45,529 bases of DNA from Oscillospiraceae bacterium. Lineage in GTDB: Bacteria > Bacillota > Clostridia > Oscillospirales > Acutalibacteraceae. The stretch is from contig JAIRXU010000048.1 in NCBI GenBank assembly GCA_031268095.1, positions 1 through 45,529 on the forward strand. Direction: 5' to 3'. The notes beneath the pieces were generated by a model that saw only the letters and a program-made list of their open reading frames with translations, was not told the origin of the DNA and made no database searches. A program made the translations under genes and the position numbers. This document shows positions 7,630-19,031 of this stretch, piece after piece (the first letter of the stretch is position 1; each line of letters starts with the position of its first letter).

Positions 7630-8781
7630 CTATTTCTTCTTTCTTCCAAAAAAACCGTGCTTTTCGTCCGCCGACGGCTCGGCCGGAGGCGTAACCGCCG
7701 CAGATGCGGGAAACTGCTCCCGCAGTTGCTCCATCAGAGCCCGCTGCTCGTCGCTGAGCTTCTGCGGGACCTCCACCTGCACCCGGACAAGCTGATCCCC
7801 CCGGCGGCTGCCGCCGTTGAGGACGGGAATGCCCCGCCCCCGCATCTGGAAAACAGTGCCCGGCGCGGTCCCCGGCGGCAGCTTGTGCTCCACCTTGCCG
7901 TCGAGCGTGGGGATCCGCAGGGTATCGCCCAGCGCGGCCTGCCAGAACTGGACCGAAACGTCGCACCAGACATTGTAGCCTTCCCGCTCAAAGAACGGAT
8001 GCGGCCGGACCATGACGTCAATGATGAGGTCCCCGGCCGGGCCGCCGTTCGCCCCCCGATCCCCTTCGCCCCGGACGTTGAGGGCCTGCCCGTCATCGAT
8101 CCCGGCGGGAATATTGACATCCTGACTGACCCGGCGGCGAACCCGCCCCCCGCCCCGGCACTTGGCGCAGGGCTGCTCGACGATCTTCCCCCGGCCCTGG
8201 CAGCGGGCGCAGGTCTTGGCGCTGGAAATGACGCCGAAAGGGGTCCGCTGCTGGACGGTGCTCTGCCCGCTGCCGCCGCAGTCGGGGCAGGTTTTCGGGC
8301 TGCTTCCCGGCGCGCAGCCGGAACCGCCGCAGTCCGCGCAGGGTTCTACGCGGGAAAATTCCAGCGTCCGTTTGCAGCCTTTGGCGGCCTCTTCAAAGGA
8401 GATGGTCACCCGCTCCTCCGCGTTGCCGCCCCGGCGGGGCGCGTTGGGATTGCTCCACCCGCCGCCGAACCCGCCGAACATGCTGCCCAAAATGTCCCCG
8501 AGATCACCGAAGTCGAAGCCGCCCTGGAAGCCGCCCGGCCCCGCCGCGTTGGGGTCCACTCCCGCGTGGCCGAACTGGTCGTATCGGGCTTTCTTTTGGG
8601 CATCGGAGAGGATCTCGTAGGCCTCGTTGACTTCCTTGAACTTAGCCTCAGCCGTTTTGTCCCCGGGGTTCAGGTCCGGATGGTACTGCTTGGCCCTCTG
8701 CCGGTAGGCCTTCTTGATCTCATCCTCCGCCGCGCTTTTCGCAACGCCGAGGACCTCATAATAATCTCGTTTTTCAGCCAT
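7630..8781 (-). CDS. dnaJ: Chaperone DnaJ (Hsp40)
   Basis: 383 residues, a full type I J-protein. The J domain occupies residues 1-70 with HPD at 34-36. A Gly/Phe-rich linker ([21 protein letters not shown]) follows. The zinc-binding region has four CxxCxGxG-type motifs ([32 protein letters not shown]). The C-terminal substrate-binding barrels are complete. It stimulates DnaK ATP hydrolysis and delivers unfolded clients in the cytoplasm. Last gene of the hrcA-grpE-dnaK-dnaJ operon, 61 bp after dnaK. The extra Lys-rich tail FFGRKKK is short and probably not significant. Confidence 0.98.
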   Translation of the reverse strand: MAEKRDYYEVLGVAKSAAEDEIKKAYRQRAKQYHPDLNPGDKTAEAKFKEVNEAYEILSDAQKKARYDQFGHAGVDPNAAGPGGFQGGFDFGDLGDILGSMFGGFGGGWSNPNAPRRGGNAEERVTISFEEAAKGCKRTLEFSRVEPCADCGGSGCAPGSSPKTCPDCGGSGQSTVQQRTPFGVISSAKTCARCQGRGKIVEQPCAKCRGGGRVRRRVSQDVNIPAGIDDGQALNVRGEGDRGANGGPAGDLIIDVMVRPHPFFEREGYNVWCDVSVQFWQAALGDTLRIPTLDGKVEHKLPPGTAPGTVFQMRGRGIPVLNGGSRRGDQLVRVQVEVPQKLSDEQRALMEQLREQFPASAAVTPPAEPSADEKHGFFGRKKK

Positions 8782-8842
8782 GGGGCTCCTACTTTCCTAA
8801 TGTGGTCGAAGATGTTTCCAGAATCAGGAATCCCCCTGTTTC

Positions 8843-10648
<1,806 letters not shown>

Positions 10649-10736
10649 GATTTATTTCCTCCTTATATATATGTGTGATTTCATTTTCGATACACCGGTT
10701 CCGCCGTGATGTACGGTTTCCGCGTTTGCGTTCCGG

Positions 10737-11228
10737 CTAGTTCGCCACGCTCACCATGGCTTCCCGGATCACCCGGCCGCCGACGCGCCAGCCTTTCTGG
10801 AACACCTCGGCAATCACATTTTCGCCCAGCTCTGCATTCTCAACGTGCGCAACGGCGTGACAGCAGGCGGGTTCGAACGGATCCCCCGGCGCGCCGAAGG
10901 CTTCCGCCCCCTGGGCTGCCACCGCTTCGGCCAGCTGGTCAAGGATCATGCGGACTCCCTTGGCGTATTCTTCCAATGTCGCGGCCTGCACCGCCGCGGC
11001 CCGCTCAAAATTGTCCAGCACCGGCAAGATGGCCTTGAGCACCTCCGCTTTGGTCAGCTGATAAGCGTCCTCCCGCTCCCGCTGGGAGCGCTTGCGGAAA
11101 TTATCATATTCCGCCGCCAGCCGCAGCATCTGGTCTTTCGTCTTTGCCAATTCCGCTACGACGGGATCCAGTTCCTCCTGCGGCTGGGCCGCCGGGATTT
11201 CCTGTTCTGGCTGCTGCTTTTCTTCCAT
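10737..11228 (-). CDS. grpE: Nucleotide exchange factor GrpE
   Basis: 163 residues. A Glu/Gln-rich N-terminus precedes a long coiled coil (DQMLRLAAEYDNFRKRSQRERED) and the C-terminal beta domain with the conserved FEPACCHAVAHVE and VFQKGWRVGGRVIREAMVSV segments. It releases ADP from DnaK. Slightly shorter than typical (180-200 residues) because of a short N-terminal extension. Lies between hrcA (104-bp gap) and dnaK (88-bp gap). Confidence 0.97.
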   Translation of the reverse strand: MEEKQQPEQEIPAAQPQEELDPVVAELAKTKDQMLRLAAEYDNFRKRSQREREDAYQLTKAEVLKAILPVLDNFERAAAVQAATLEEYAKGVRMILDQLAEAVAAQGAEAFGAPGDPFEPACCHAVAHVENAELGENVIAEVFQKGWRVGGRVIREAMVSVAN

Positions 11229-11332
11229 CTGTCACCGTTCCCTCCTGTGTCAAAACGATGCCGAACCCCTGTGTCCTTCATCGCTTTTCTTCATTTTCTG
11301 ATCTCTCTTCCCAAGTTCTCGTCTCCAGATTC

Positions 11333-12367
11333 TCACTCTTCCAGCGCCTGGGACATGAGCTGGCCGACCATCTCCGTCAGGCAGCGGACGCTGGGGATCA
11401 GCCGGGCGTAATCCACCCGCAACGGCCCCACAACACCCAGCAGCCCGCTCTGCTCCTGCCCAATGCGGTAGGGAGCCAGGATCATACTGGCGTTCTGCAT
11501 CGCCGGGGCTTCCATCGGCGGTTCCCGGCCCAGGATCACATGCAGCCCTCCCGCCGCCGTGTGGCCGAGCAGCTGCCGGACGGCGTCCGCGTCCCGCAGG
11601 AGGCTGAGCAGCTGCGTCGCGTCGGATTCCAGTTCCCGGTGCTGGTAAAGGTTCGACTGGCCGTCCAGCAGGAGCTCCGCCCCCGCCGCTTCGGCCGCCA
11701 ACTCCGCCACCGCCGCCAGCAGGGAGAACATCGCCAGCATCTCGCTCCCCGCCCGCGCCGCCAGGGACTGCATGGCCGGCAGGGTGCAGTCCTCCAGGGG
11801 GAGCCCCAGCAGGTGCTCTTCCGCCATGCGGTAGAACGTTTCCCGGATCACGGGGGTGCATTCGCTGTCGGTCCGCAGGATCTTGCTTTTCACCGTCCCG
11901 CAACTGGTCAGCAGCGCTACCATCGCCATGCGCACACCCACCGGAGCCATTTCCACCCGCCTGATCCGCGTATCCGCTCCGCCTGGAGAGACGCAGAGCG
12001 CGGCGCAGGCCGTGATCTCCGCCAGCAGCTTCCCCGCGCTTTCCAGCAGCCGTTCCGGCTCCCGGGCCCGGCCCCGCAGTTCGGCTTCCAGCCGGGCGCG
12101 CTGCGCGAAACTGAGCGCCTGCTCCGGGGAAAGGGCGTCTACGTAGAAACGGTATCCTTTGGGGGATGGCACCCGCCCGGCGGAGGTGTGCGGCTGGTCG
12201 AGGTATCCCAGCTCCGTCAGCTGCGCCATTTCGTTGCGGATCGTGGCGGAGGAGGGATGGTCCGGCAGGCGCTCCGCCAGCGCCTTGGAGCCTACGGGTT
12301 CGCCGGTCTGGATATACTGTTCCACCAGCGTCAGCAGAATCCGCCGTTTTCGGTCGCTGAGGTCCAT
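11333..12367 (-). CDS. hrcA: Heat-inducible transcription repressor HrcA
   Basis: 344 residues. The N-terminal winged helix (DLSDRKRRILLTLVEQYIQTGEPVGSKAL, then SSATIRNEMAQLTELGYLDQPHTSAGRVPS) is the signature of HrcA. The C-terminal GAF-like domain follows, with GPLRVDY near the end. It represses class I heat-shock operons by binding the CIRCE inverted repeat, which is present directly upstream, so it controls its own operon. RBS GGGAGG precedes the ATG. Confidence 0.97.
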   Translation of the reverse strand: MDLSDRKRRILLTLVEQYIQTGEPVGSKALAERLPDHPSSATIRNEMAQLTELGYLDQPHTSAGRVPSPKGYRFYVDALSPEQALSFAQRARLEAELRGRAREPERLLESAGKLLAEITACAALCVSPGGADTRIRRVEMAPVGVRMAMVALLTSCGTVKSKILRTDSECTPVIRETFYRMAEEHLLGLPLEDCTLPAMQSLAARAGSEMLAMFSLLAAVAELAAEAAGAELLLDGQSNLYQHRELESDATQLLSLLRDADAVRQLLGHTAAGGLHVILGREPPMEAPAMQNASMILAPYRIGQEQSGLLGVVGPLRVDYARLIPSVRCLTEMVGQLMSQALEE

Positions 12368-12394
12368 CGCTATCCTCCCTCCCCTTCCGCGGGT

Positions 12395-12421
12395 TTAGCA
12401 CTCTCGCCATTGGAGTGCCAG
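12395..12421 (-). promoter_or_regulatory. CIRCE operator (HrcA binding site)
   Basis: TTAGCACTC, 9-bp spacer, GAGTGCCAG. The left arm is perfect to the consensus TTAGCACTC-N9-GAGTGCTAA and the right arm has two mismatches. It lies between the hrcA promoter and the hrcA start codon, where HrcA binding would block transcription of the whole chaperone operon. Confidence 0.92.
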
Positions 12422-12432
12422 CACGTGCTATT

Positions 12433-12461
12433 ATCATACCCCGCCGCGGCGAATTTGTCAA
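12433..12461 (-). promoter_or_regulatory. Sigma-A promoter of the hrcA-grpE-dnaK-dnaJ operon
   Basis: On the minus strand, a consensus TTGACA (12461-12456), 17 bp, TATGAT (12438-12433). The CIRCE element begins about 12 bp downstream of the -10, overlapping the likely start of transcription. Confidence 0.9.
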
Positions 12462-12520
12462 CGCTTCAAATGTAAATACTTTGTAAACGTTATTTTTGCC
12501 GTCATAATTCGCTTTGCCTC

Positions 12521-12549
12521 TTGTATTTCTTCCCAAAATCCGATACAAT
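12521..12549 (+). promoter_or_regulatory. Promoter of the GH30 gene
   Basis: TTGTAT (12521-12526), 17 bp, TACAAT (12544-12549), about 50 bp upstream of the ATG at 12601. Confidence 0.6.
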
Positions 12550-12600
12550 AGAAGCCGGATTCTGTGGATCCAGACGAACACGGAAAGGGTTGATTCTCTG

Positions 12601-13959
12601 ATGAACACCGCAATTGTCCGCGTCGCCCCCAAGGAAACCCGGCAGACCATGGAGGGCTTCGGCGCCAGCGGGGCCTGGTGGGCCCAGGCAGTGGGGGGCT
12701 GGCCGGAAGATGTCCGCGCCGAAATCATGAAACTGCTCTACAGCAAAACAGAGGGCCTGGGCATGACGACCTACCGCTACAACCTGGGGGGCGGCTCGAA
12801 AGAATCGGGCAAGGGAAATTTCCCCAACCCCGGCCGCCGGGCATCTTCTTTTTTGCGGGAGGACGGTTCCTACGACTGGAACCGCGACGCGGAAGCGGTC
12901 TGGTGCCTGAAAGAAGCCGTGCGGCACGGGGCGGACGACGTCGTCTTCTTCGTCAACTCTCCTCCCGGCCGCTGGACGGTCTCCGGCACGGCGCAGGGAA
13001 AAATCCCCTTCCAGGCCAACCTGCGCCGCGGCTGCGAGGCTGATTTCACCCGCTATGTTCTCGACGTGACAGAGCATTTTCTCGCCGACGGGATTCCGGT
13101 CAGGTCCGTTTCCCCGATCAACGAACCGTTCGGCCCCTGGATCGAAAAGGCCGGCCAAGAGGGCTGCCATTATCATCCCGCGGGTGTGCGGCGGCTGCTG
13201 CGGCGTTTTGCCGAGGAGATGGGCAGACGCCCCGGCCTGCAAAACGTCCTGCTTTCCGGCGCGGAAAACAACGACCTGCGCCTGATGAACAAAACCTACA
13301 CCCGCGCGGTTCTGAACGACCCGCTCATCCGTACGCGGCTGGACGGCATTGACATTCACGGTTATGTCTTCAAGCCGCTGGAGTTTCTCGACGACGCGGG
13401 CGTCAGACGGCGGTTCCGCAGGTACATGGCCCGACAGTATCCCGACGTCCCCGTCCGCCTGACGGAGTGGACGCACATGCGGGGCGGCCGCGACTACGGG
13501 ATGGACTCCGCGCTGGAGCAGGCGCGGACGATGGCGGCGGACCTGTCGGCCCTGAACGTTGTCTCCTGGCAGTGCTGGGTTGCCGTTTCCCCGGAGGACT
13601 TCTGCGACGGCCTGATTTACATCAACCAGGAAGCGCGGACCTTTGATATCCCCAAGCGCTACTACGCCTTCGGGAACTTCACGAAATTCATCCCCCGGGG
13701 TGCCGTGCGGGTGGATGCCGGGGCGTCGGATCCCCGCCTGACCGCCCTGGCCTTCCGGGACGGGGACCGCTTCGTCTGTGTGCTGATCAACCCCGCCGGG
13801 GAAACCGTCCCCGCCTCCCTGGCGCTGGAAGGCGCTCCCCTGCCCCGGCAGGCGGCGCTGCACGTCACGTCCGATACCCAGAGCCTTGCCGCCGCCGAAG
13901 CCGACCCCAAAGCCTTCTCCCTCCCGCCCCGGAGCGTGAGCACCCTGGTGGTGGGCTGA
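12601..13959 (+). CDS. Cytoplasmic glycoside hydrolase family 30 enzyme
   Basis: 452 residues with a GH30-type (beta/alpha)8 barrel. TMEGFGASGAWWAQ near the start is the conserved barrel entry of this clan. The acid/base Glu is E175 in SPINEPFGPW and the nucleophile is E289 in VRLTEWTHM. A small beta-sandwich (DGDRFVCVLINPAGE) completes the C-terminus. It resembles the endo-beta-1,6-galactanase-like branch; exact specificity cannot be set. There is no signal peptide, so it should act on imported oligosaccharides. ATG 12601 is preferred over an in-frame start at 12514, which lies upstream of the -10 box. Confidence 0.8.
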   Translation: MNTAIVRVAPKETRQTMEGFGASGAWWAQAVGGWPEDVRAEIMKLLYSKTEGLGMTTYRYNLGGGSKESGKGNFPNPGRRASSFLREDGSYDWNRDAEAVWCLKEAVRHGADDVVFFVNSPPGRWTVSGTAQGKIPFQANLRRGCEADFTRYVLDVTEHFLADGIPVRSVSPINEPFGPWIEKAGQEGCHYHPAGVRRLLRRFAEEMGRRPGLQNVLLSGAENNDLRLMNKTYTRAVLNDPLIRTRLDGIDIHGYVFKPLEFLDDAGVRRRFRRYMARQYPDVPVRLTEWTHMRGGRDYGMDSALEQARTMAADLSALNVVSWQCWVAVSPEDFCDGLIYINQEARTFDIPKRYYAFGNFTKFIPRGAVRVDAGASDPRLTALAFRDGDRFVCVLINPAGETVPASLALEGAPLPRQAALHVTSDTQSLAAAEADPKAFSLPPRSVSTLVVG

Positions 13960-14008
13960 AGATTTTCCCGAATTCCGCCAAATTTCTTCCCAAACCTTCA
14001 CAAATTCC

Positions 14009-14037
14009 TTGCACTTTTTCGTCGTATGCGGTATAAT
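14009..14037 (+). promoter_or_regulatory. Promoter of the small peptide gene
   Basis: TTGCAC (14009-14014), 17 bp, TATAAT (14032-14037), 54 bp upstream of the ATG at 14092. Confidence 0.65.
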
Positions 14038-14091
14038 TATCTTGAAAGCTCATTCGCTTTCGCGCATCACACCGAAAAGGGGGCTTTAGGG

Positions 14092-14274
14092 ATGAAATTG
14101 CACAAACGCTTGCCGATGATCCTGCTGCTGCTGGTTTTGGTGGCCGTGCTCGCCAGCGCCGCCAACCCCGCGGTGGCCGACACCATTGGCGGCGCGGTCC
14201 GGGGGGCGGGACTGTTTCTGGCGGAGCATGCCCGCGCGGCCTGCGACGCTGTGATCGGACTGCTGCAAAAATAA
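14092..14274 (+). CDS. Small secreted or membrane peptide (60 aa)
   Basis: MKLHKRLPM followed by a 20-residue hydrophobic stretch rich in Leu/Val/Ala and an A-N-P-A-V-A-D site resembling signal-peptidase cleavage, then an amphipathic Gly/Ala-rich C-terminal 30 residues. The gene has its own promoter and its own intrinsic terminator, and an AGGG-type RBS, so it is probably expressed as a single unit although short. No family recognised. Confidence 0.55.
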   Translation: MKLHKRLPMILLLLVLVAVLASAANPAVADTIGGAVRGAGLFLAEHARAACDAVIGLLQK

Positions 14275-14287
14275 AGGACAAAACAGG

Positions 14288-14324
14288 GGCCTTTCCCGCC
14301 AATGAGACGGGGAAGGCCGTTTTT
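14288..14324 (+). terminator. Intrinsic terminator after the small peptide gene
   Basis: GGCCTTTCCCG, 9-nt loop, CGGGGAAGGCC, then GTTTTT. It follows the stop codon by 13 bp. Confidence 0.85.
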
Positions 14325-14342
14325 CTGCGGTTTCATTGCCGT

Positions 14343-15161
14343 TTATTTCAGGAAGAAATTCAAACCCGAGAAGATGGCGGCGGCGCGGGCGTTGTGCGCG
14401 GCCTGCTCCGTATAAAACGCGCTGACGGCGGCGAGCTCCTTCGCCTCTTCCATGCTGTTTTCCACTCTCATTCGGTGCATCATTTCTTCGTACTTGTCGG
14501 CGCATTCCACCCATGTGGCGGCGCGGCGGTTTTGGACCAGCTGCGCCATTTTCTCCATGGCGTAAGTATAGCGATAAGCAGGGGGAATGCTGTTGAGCGC
14601 CAAGGATTGCGCACAGGCGTTCAGCGCCGCGTCAATTCTTTTCTGCTGTTCCGTTTGCACGGTTCCTACGACATCTATCATCGCCGAGTATTCCTTTTTG
14701 AGTCGATTCCATTTTTTTAGAATAATCATTGCGGGGATCATCGCCGCCAGCATAGGCAGCATCCCGGGGAAAAGCGGAGCGATTGAAGTGGAATTGGGAT
14801 TGAAACGGTATATGAGGAAAATAGGTAGGGTTACCAACAGTGCCAAAGTGAATACTATCATCACCGCATATACCACCGGATGAAGCTTGCGCAGCTCCTT
14901 TTCCCGCCTTTTTATTTCCGCCTTTGTTGTTTTTGACTGGCCAAAATAATTGAGCTTGAAGAAATTGCCTCCGACTCCGACGACGTTGCCTTCCGCTTCC
15001 TTTGCCTCGGCGATGGTTTGCTCTGCCCTGTCCCTGCATACTTCATACGCGGAGAGTACACGGTCCGCCTCCGTTATTGTCGTCAATAGCTGCTGCCTGT
15101 CCATTTGGGTAATGTCCGCGGCCCGCAAGCCGCCGGGGGTGGGGGCATTCATGGTATTCAC
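14343..15161 (-). CDS. Hypothetical membrane protein with two central TM helices
   Basis: 272 residues. Two hydrophobic segments in the middle (around VYAVMIVFTLALLVTLPIFLIY and FPGMLPMLAAMIPAMIIL) separate a helical N-terminal domain from a helical Gln/Glu/Ala-rich C-terminal domain ending FSGLNFFLK. The C-terminal part looks like a long coiled coil facing the cytoplasm. I recognise no family. The GTG at 15161 is chosen because AAGGAGG lies eight bases upstream; the ATG at 15152 is a possible alternative. Convergent with the small peptide gene. Confidence 0.7.
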   Translation of the reverse strand: MNTMNAPTPGGLRAADITQMDRQQLLTTITEADRVLSAYEVCRDRAEQTIAEAKEAEGNVVGVGGNFFKLNYFGQSKTTKAEIKRREKELRKLHPVVYAVMIVFTLALLVTLPIFLIYRFNPNSTSIAPLFPGMLPMLAAMIPAMIILKKWNRLKKEYSAMIDVVGTVQTEQQKRIDAALNACAQSLALNSIPPAYRYTYAMEKMAQLVQNRRAATWVECADKYEEMMHRMRVENSMEEAKELAAVSAFYTEQAAHNARAAAIFSGLNFFLK

Positions 15162-15284
15162 AAAAAATTCCTCCTTCGAGCAAAAAATAAAGTAAAAACA
15201 TTGGAATAATTTTACCCCACCCACCCCGTCAATGCCTTTCGGGAAAAATAAAAAAATTTTCGCCCCCCTGCGGAAAAATCCCCC

Positions 15285-15313
15285 TTGCGCTTTCCGCGAA
15301 AATTTGGTATACT
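15285..15313 (+). promoter_or_regulatory. Promoter of the GH38 gene
   Basis: TTGCGC (15285-15290), 17 bp, TATACT (15308-15313), with TGG immediately upstream of the -10 (extended type). Confidence 0.65.
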
Positions 15314-15362
15314 TTTGGGTATCCTTGAAGGATATCGTTCACCGCTTTGTACGGAAAGGAAA

Positions 15363-18300
15363 ATGACTATGCTCAACGCCCGTCAGCTCGACCGGATGCT
15401 CGGCAAACTGCGCCGATTCGAAGAGACCCTGGACCCGTTCCTCTTCCAGACCGTGGACACGGTCGCCCCCGTCCTGGCCTGCGCCGATACCACCCCCCGG
15501 GACGCCCTGCCGCCCGAGGACCTGCTGACGGAGATCGGCCCTGGCTTCCGCTGGGGCTGCGACAGCGGCTATTGCTGGCTCAGCGCGAACTATACCGTCC
15601 CCGACCGCCTGGCCGGACAGACGCTCTACCTCCGTCCCCGGATGGGGGGCTACGAAGCCATGCTCTGGGTGGACGGTGTCCCCTACGGAACCTTCAACAG
15701 CAAAATCGTCTACACCGGGCACGGCAACCACTACTGCGGATTCCTGCGGCGGGACGCGCGCGCCGGAGAAACGCTCGCCCTTGCGCTGGAATACTACGCC
15801 GGACACGAGTTTCACGGCTGCGCGCCGTTTGAGGAAGCGGCCCAGCACTTCTCCTATACCTTTGACGGCCTGGATATCTGCATTAAAGACGAAGCCGCTG
15901 TCCGCTTCCGCTTCGACCTGCATACCCTCTGCGACCTGGCGGAGGCCCTGCCGGAAACCAGCGCCCGCCGCGGGGAAATCATCAACGCTCTCTACGGCGT
16001 CCACAGCATTTTGTATTACGACCCGGCGGCATGTTCTCCGGAACAGTTCCGGGGCGCGCTGGCCGAGGCCGCGCCGCTGCTGACCGCCGCGCTGGCCGCG
16101 CCCGCCGACCCCTGCGCTCCCCGCGCCGGACTGATCGGGCATTCCCACATGGACACCGCCTGGCTCTGGCACGTTGGAGAGACGGTCAAAAAATGCGCCC
16201 GGACCTATTCCAACCAGCTGGCGCTGATGGACGAATACCCAGAATATACTTTTGTTCAAAGTTCCGCCTGCCACGGGAACATGATCTTGCGGCACTACCC
16301 CGCGCTGTTCGAAAAAATCAAATCCCGTGTTGCGCAAGGGCGCTATGAGCCCAACGGCGCGGTCTGGGTGGAGTGCGACTGCAACATCACCGGCGGGGAA
16401 GCCATGGTCCGGCAGTTCCTCTGGGGCCAGCGCTTCACCCGGGAACACTTCGGGTTCACCTCCGACGCGTTCTGGCTGCCGGATACCTTCGGTTATTCTG
16501 CCGCCATCCCCCAGATCATGCAGGGGTGCGGGGTGAAGTATTTTCTGACCACCAAAATCGGCTGGAACGACACCAACGCCTTTCCCTATGACACCTTCAC
16601 CTGGCAGGGCATCGACGGCAGCCGGGTGTTCGCCCATTTCAACCTGACCCACTGCCATCCCGACGCAAAAAAGCTGAACGAGGGCCTGGCCCAGGGCTAC
16701 GGCGGCCCGCGGGAGCTGAGCGTCGCGCCCCGGCGGCTGGTGGCCTATGGCTTCGGGGACGGGGGCGGCGGCCCGGAATTCGAGATGATCGAGGAAGCCC
16801 GCCGCTGCCGGGACCTCAACGGCTGCCCGAAAGCGGAGCACACCAGCGTCAGCGCCTTCATGCGGGAACTGGAGGCCGCGGTGAACTACCCGGCCCTCTA
16901 CCGCGGGGAACTGTATCTGGAACTCCACCGGGGCACCCTGACCAACCAGCACACCATCAAGCGGCAGAACCGCCAGGCGGAATTTGCCCTGCGGGACCTG
17001 GAAATTCTCTCCTGCGCCAAGGCCCTGGCGGACGGGGCCCCCGCCGACGGCACGGCGGCCCATCCCCTCTGGGAAACCCTGCTGCTCAATCAGTTCCATG
17101 ACATTCTGCCCGGCACCTGCATCCCCCGCGCGCTGCGGGAGGCGCGGGAGCAGGTCGCGGACGTGATTGCCCAGGCGCGGGACGCCGCCGCCGCGCTGCT
17201 GACCGACGGCACACCGGGGCAGATGACGCTGGCCAATACGCTGTCGTTCCTCCGGACGGACGCGCCGTTCCTCCGGCTGCCGGAAGGGAAATTCCTTGCG
17301 GGCGAGACGATCCGCCAGCAAAAATACACCGACCTTTCCGGGACGGAGCTCACCATTGCGGCCGGCATCGCGCTGCCCGCCTTCGCCGCCGTCTCTTTTG
17401 CCTTGACGGACGAGGCCCCCGCCGTAGGCGAGATCCCCTTCCGCTGGACGGAGGACAGCCTGGAAACGCCCTTCGCCTTCCTGCGCTTCGACGAACGGGG
17501 CCGGATCCGCTCCTTCCTCGACAAACGGGCCCAGCGGGAGCTCCGCGACCCGGACGGCCTGCCCCTGGGCGCCTTCCTGCTGGCCGAAGACGTACCGAAG
17601 GACTGGGACAACTGGGACCTGGACGCGGACGTCCAGAGCAAATTCCGGGACTGCGCCGAGCTTCTTTCCCGGGAGGTCGTCTCCGCCGGCCCGGCGGCGC
17701 TGGTGATCCGGCAGCGCTGCCGCCTCAGCGAAAAAAGCACCGCCATTCAGGATGTGATCTTCTTCGCCGACAGTCCGGAAATCCGCTTTGTCACCGACCT
17801 CGACTGGCAGGACGACCATCGGTTCCTGAAGGTGGCCTTTGACACCACGCTCCAGGAAGAGTTTGTCCGTAACGAAATCCAGTTCGGCTGCCTCAAGCGG
17901 CCCACCACCCGCAACACTTCCCTCGAGCAGGCGAAGTTCGAGGTCCTCAACCACAAATACACCGACCTGTCGGAGACCCGCTTCGGCGTCACGATCCTCA
18001 ACGACGGCAAATACGGAATCACCGCCGAAGGCGGGAGCCTGCGCCTCTCGCTGCACAAAGGCGGCCTGCGCCCCGACTGGACCGGGGACCACGGCCTGCA
18101 CCGCTGCGTCTACAGTTTCCTGCCCCATGAAGGCGGCTTCCGGGCGGACGCCGTCGTCCATCCCGCCTATTGTCTCAACGTTCCGGCGATCCAGAGCCCC
18201 GGCAGGGCGGCGCTTCCTCTGGGGCAGTCCCTGCTGCCTGTCCCCGCGGCGGACAATGTCATCGCTGAAGCTGTCAAGCCCTGCGAAGACGCGGACCGTG

Positions 18301-18515
18301 CCGTGCTGGTCCGTCTGTATGAGTGCGAAGGGGCCGCGACCCGCACCGCCCTGTCCCTCCCCGCCGCCGCGCGGTCCGCCGGCCTGACCAACCTCCTCGA
18401 AGAGCCGCTGGAGCCGCTGCCGCTGCAAGCCGGATCCCCTTGCGGCGGAACGGGCGCTGCCGTCCCGCTGGCCTTCCGGCCGTTCGAGATCAAGACAGTG
18501 CGCGTGACATACTGA
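15363..18515 (+). CDS. Alpha-mannosidase, glycoside hydrolase family 38
   Basis: About 1050 residues, the usual length for bacterial GH38. The N-terminal beta domain is followed by the catalytic barrel: LIGHSHMDTAWLWH holds metal-binding His/Asp, FWLPDTFGYSAAIPQ holds the nucleophile Asp, and LLNQFHDILPGT holds another metal ligand. The helical domain and the C-terminal beta-sandwich domains follow (FEIKTVRV at the end). It removes terminal alpha-mannose residues; lack of a signal peptide points to intracellular degradation of mannosides. The start lies at ATG 15363 or 15369; GGAAAGGA at 15352-15359 fits the second slightly better. Confidence 0.92.
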   Translation: MTMLNARQLDRMLGKLRRFEETLDPFLFQTVDTVAPVLACADTTPRDALPPEDLLTEIGPGFRWGCDSGYCWLSANYTVPDRLAGQTLYLRPRMGGYEAMLWVDGVPYGTFNSKIVYTGHGNHYCGFLRRDARAGETLALALEYYAGHEFHGCAPFEEAAQHFSYTFDGLDICIKDEAAVRFRFDLHTLCDLAEALPETSARRGEIINALYGVHSILYYDPAACSPEQFRGALAEAAPLLTAALAAPADPCAPRAGLIGHSHMDTAWLWHVGETVKKCARTYSNQLALMDEYPEYTFVQSSACHGNMILRHYPALFEKIKSRVAQGRYEPNGAVWVECDCNITGGEAMVRQFLWGQRFTREHFGFTSDAFWLPDTFGYSAAIPQIMQGCGVKYFLTTKIGWNDTNAFPYDTFTWQGIDGSRVFAHFNLTHCHPDAKKLNEGLAQGYGGPRELSVAPRRLVAYGFGDGGGGPEFEMIEEARRCRDLNGCPKAEHTSVSAFMRELEAAVNYPALYRGELYLELHRGTLTNQHTIKRQNRQAEFALRDLEILSCAKALADGAPADGTAAHPLWETLLLNQFHDILPGTCIPRALREAREQVADVIAQARDAAAALLTDGTPGQMTLANTLSFLRTDAPFLRLPEGKFLAGETIRQQKYTDLSGTELTIAAGIALPAFAAVSFALTDEAPAVGEIPFRWTEDSLETPFAFLRFDERGRIRSFLDKRAQRELRDPDGLPLGAFLLAEDVPKDWDNWDLDADVQSKFRDCAELLSREVVSAGPAALVIRQRCRLSEKSTAIQDVIFFADSPEIRFVTDLDWQDDHRFLKVAFDTTLQEEFVRNEIQFGCLKRPTTRNTSLEQAKFEVLNHKYTDLSETRFGVTILNDGKYGITAEGGSLRLSLHKGGLRPDWTGDHGLHRCVYSFLPHEGGFRADAVVHPAYCLNVPAIQSPGRAALPLGQSLLPVPAADNVIAEAVKPCEDADRAVLVRLYECEGAATRTALSLPAAARSAGLTNLLEEPLEPLPLQAGSPCGGTGAAVPLAFRPFEIKTVRVTY

Positions 18516-18547
18516 GGCGGAACGCCAATTTTTCTGCGGCCAGGCCC

Positions 18548-18576
18548 TTGCATTTTTCGGCGAAATGGATTATACT
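18548..18576 (+). promoter_or_regulatory. Promoter of gatC
   Basis: TTGCAT (18548-18553), 17 bp, TATACT (18571-18576), 62 bp upstream of the gatC ATG. Confidence 0.65.
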
Positions 18577-18637
18577 AGCGGGAGCGCCGCCGTCCGCTGC
18601 GCTCCCCACCGCTTTTTTCACGAAAGGACTGGTTCCC

Positions 18638-18925
18638 ATGACCATCGACCGCGACCTGGTGCTGTATCTTGAATCCCTGGCCCGCATCCGCCTCACCGAG
18701 GAGGAGCGCGCAAAGTGCGAAGCCGACCTGCAAAGCATCATTGCCTATTTTGATCAGCTCAACGCTCTGGACACTGAGGGAGTGGAGCCGCTGTCGCACT
18801 CGTTTCCCATCGTCAACGTTACCCGGGCGGACGAGACCGCGCCGTCAATGGATCCGGAGCTGTTGCTGCAAAATGCGCCGAAGGAAAAAGACGGGTGCTT
18901 TTGGGTGATGCGGGCAGTGGAGTGA
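18638..18925 (+). CDS. gatC: Asp/Glu-tRNA(Asn/Gln) amidotransferase subunit C
   Basis: 95 residues. MTIDRDLVLYLESLARIRLTEEE and the following helix with FDQLNALDTEGVEPLSHSF are the conserved GatC core; the ending VMRAVE is typical. GatC braces GatA and GatB in the complex that converts misacylated Glu-tRNA(Gln) and Asp-tRNA(Asn). ATG 18638 is chosen because AAAGGA lies about ten bases before it and because the long upstream in-frame extension overlaps GH38. 106 bp separate it from gatA. Confidence 0.93.
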   Translation: MTIDRDLVLYLESLARIRLTEEERAKCEADLQSIIAYFDQLNALDTEGVEPLSHSFPIVNVTRADETAPSMDPELLLQNAPKEKDGCFWVMRAVE

Positions 18926-19031
18926 GTCTCTTTACTTCAGCGCGCTGTGTTATTTTCCGTCACAATAATTGATGATTTTCGTCTGAAAATATTTCTCCCC
19001 AAGCCAAACGAAAAAGAAGGATGATCCGCCC

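Noticed and set aside
11144..12475. 443-codon open frame opposite hrcA and the CIRCE region
   Set aside because: Runs through the hrcA coding sequence and its operator in antisense; Arg/Gln/Pro-rich without family similarity.
15339..18428. 1029-codon open frame opposite the GH38 gene
   Set aside because: GC-driven antisense frame; low-complexity Gly/Arg/Val composition and no recognisable motif, whereas the plus strand encodes a complete GH38 enzyme.
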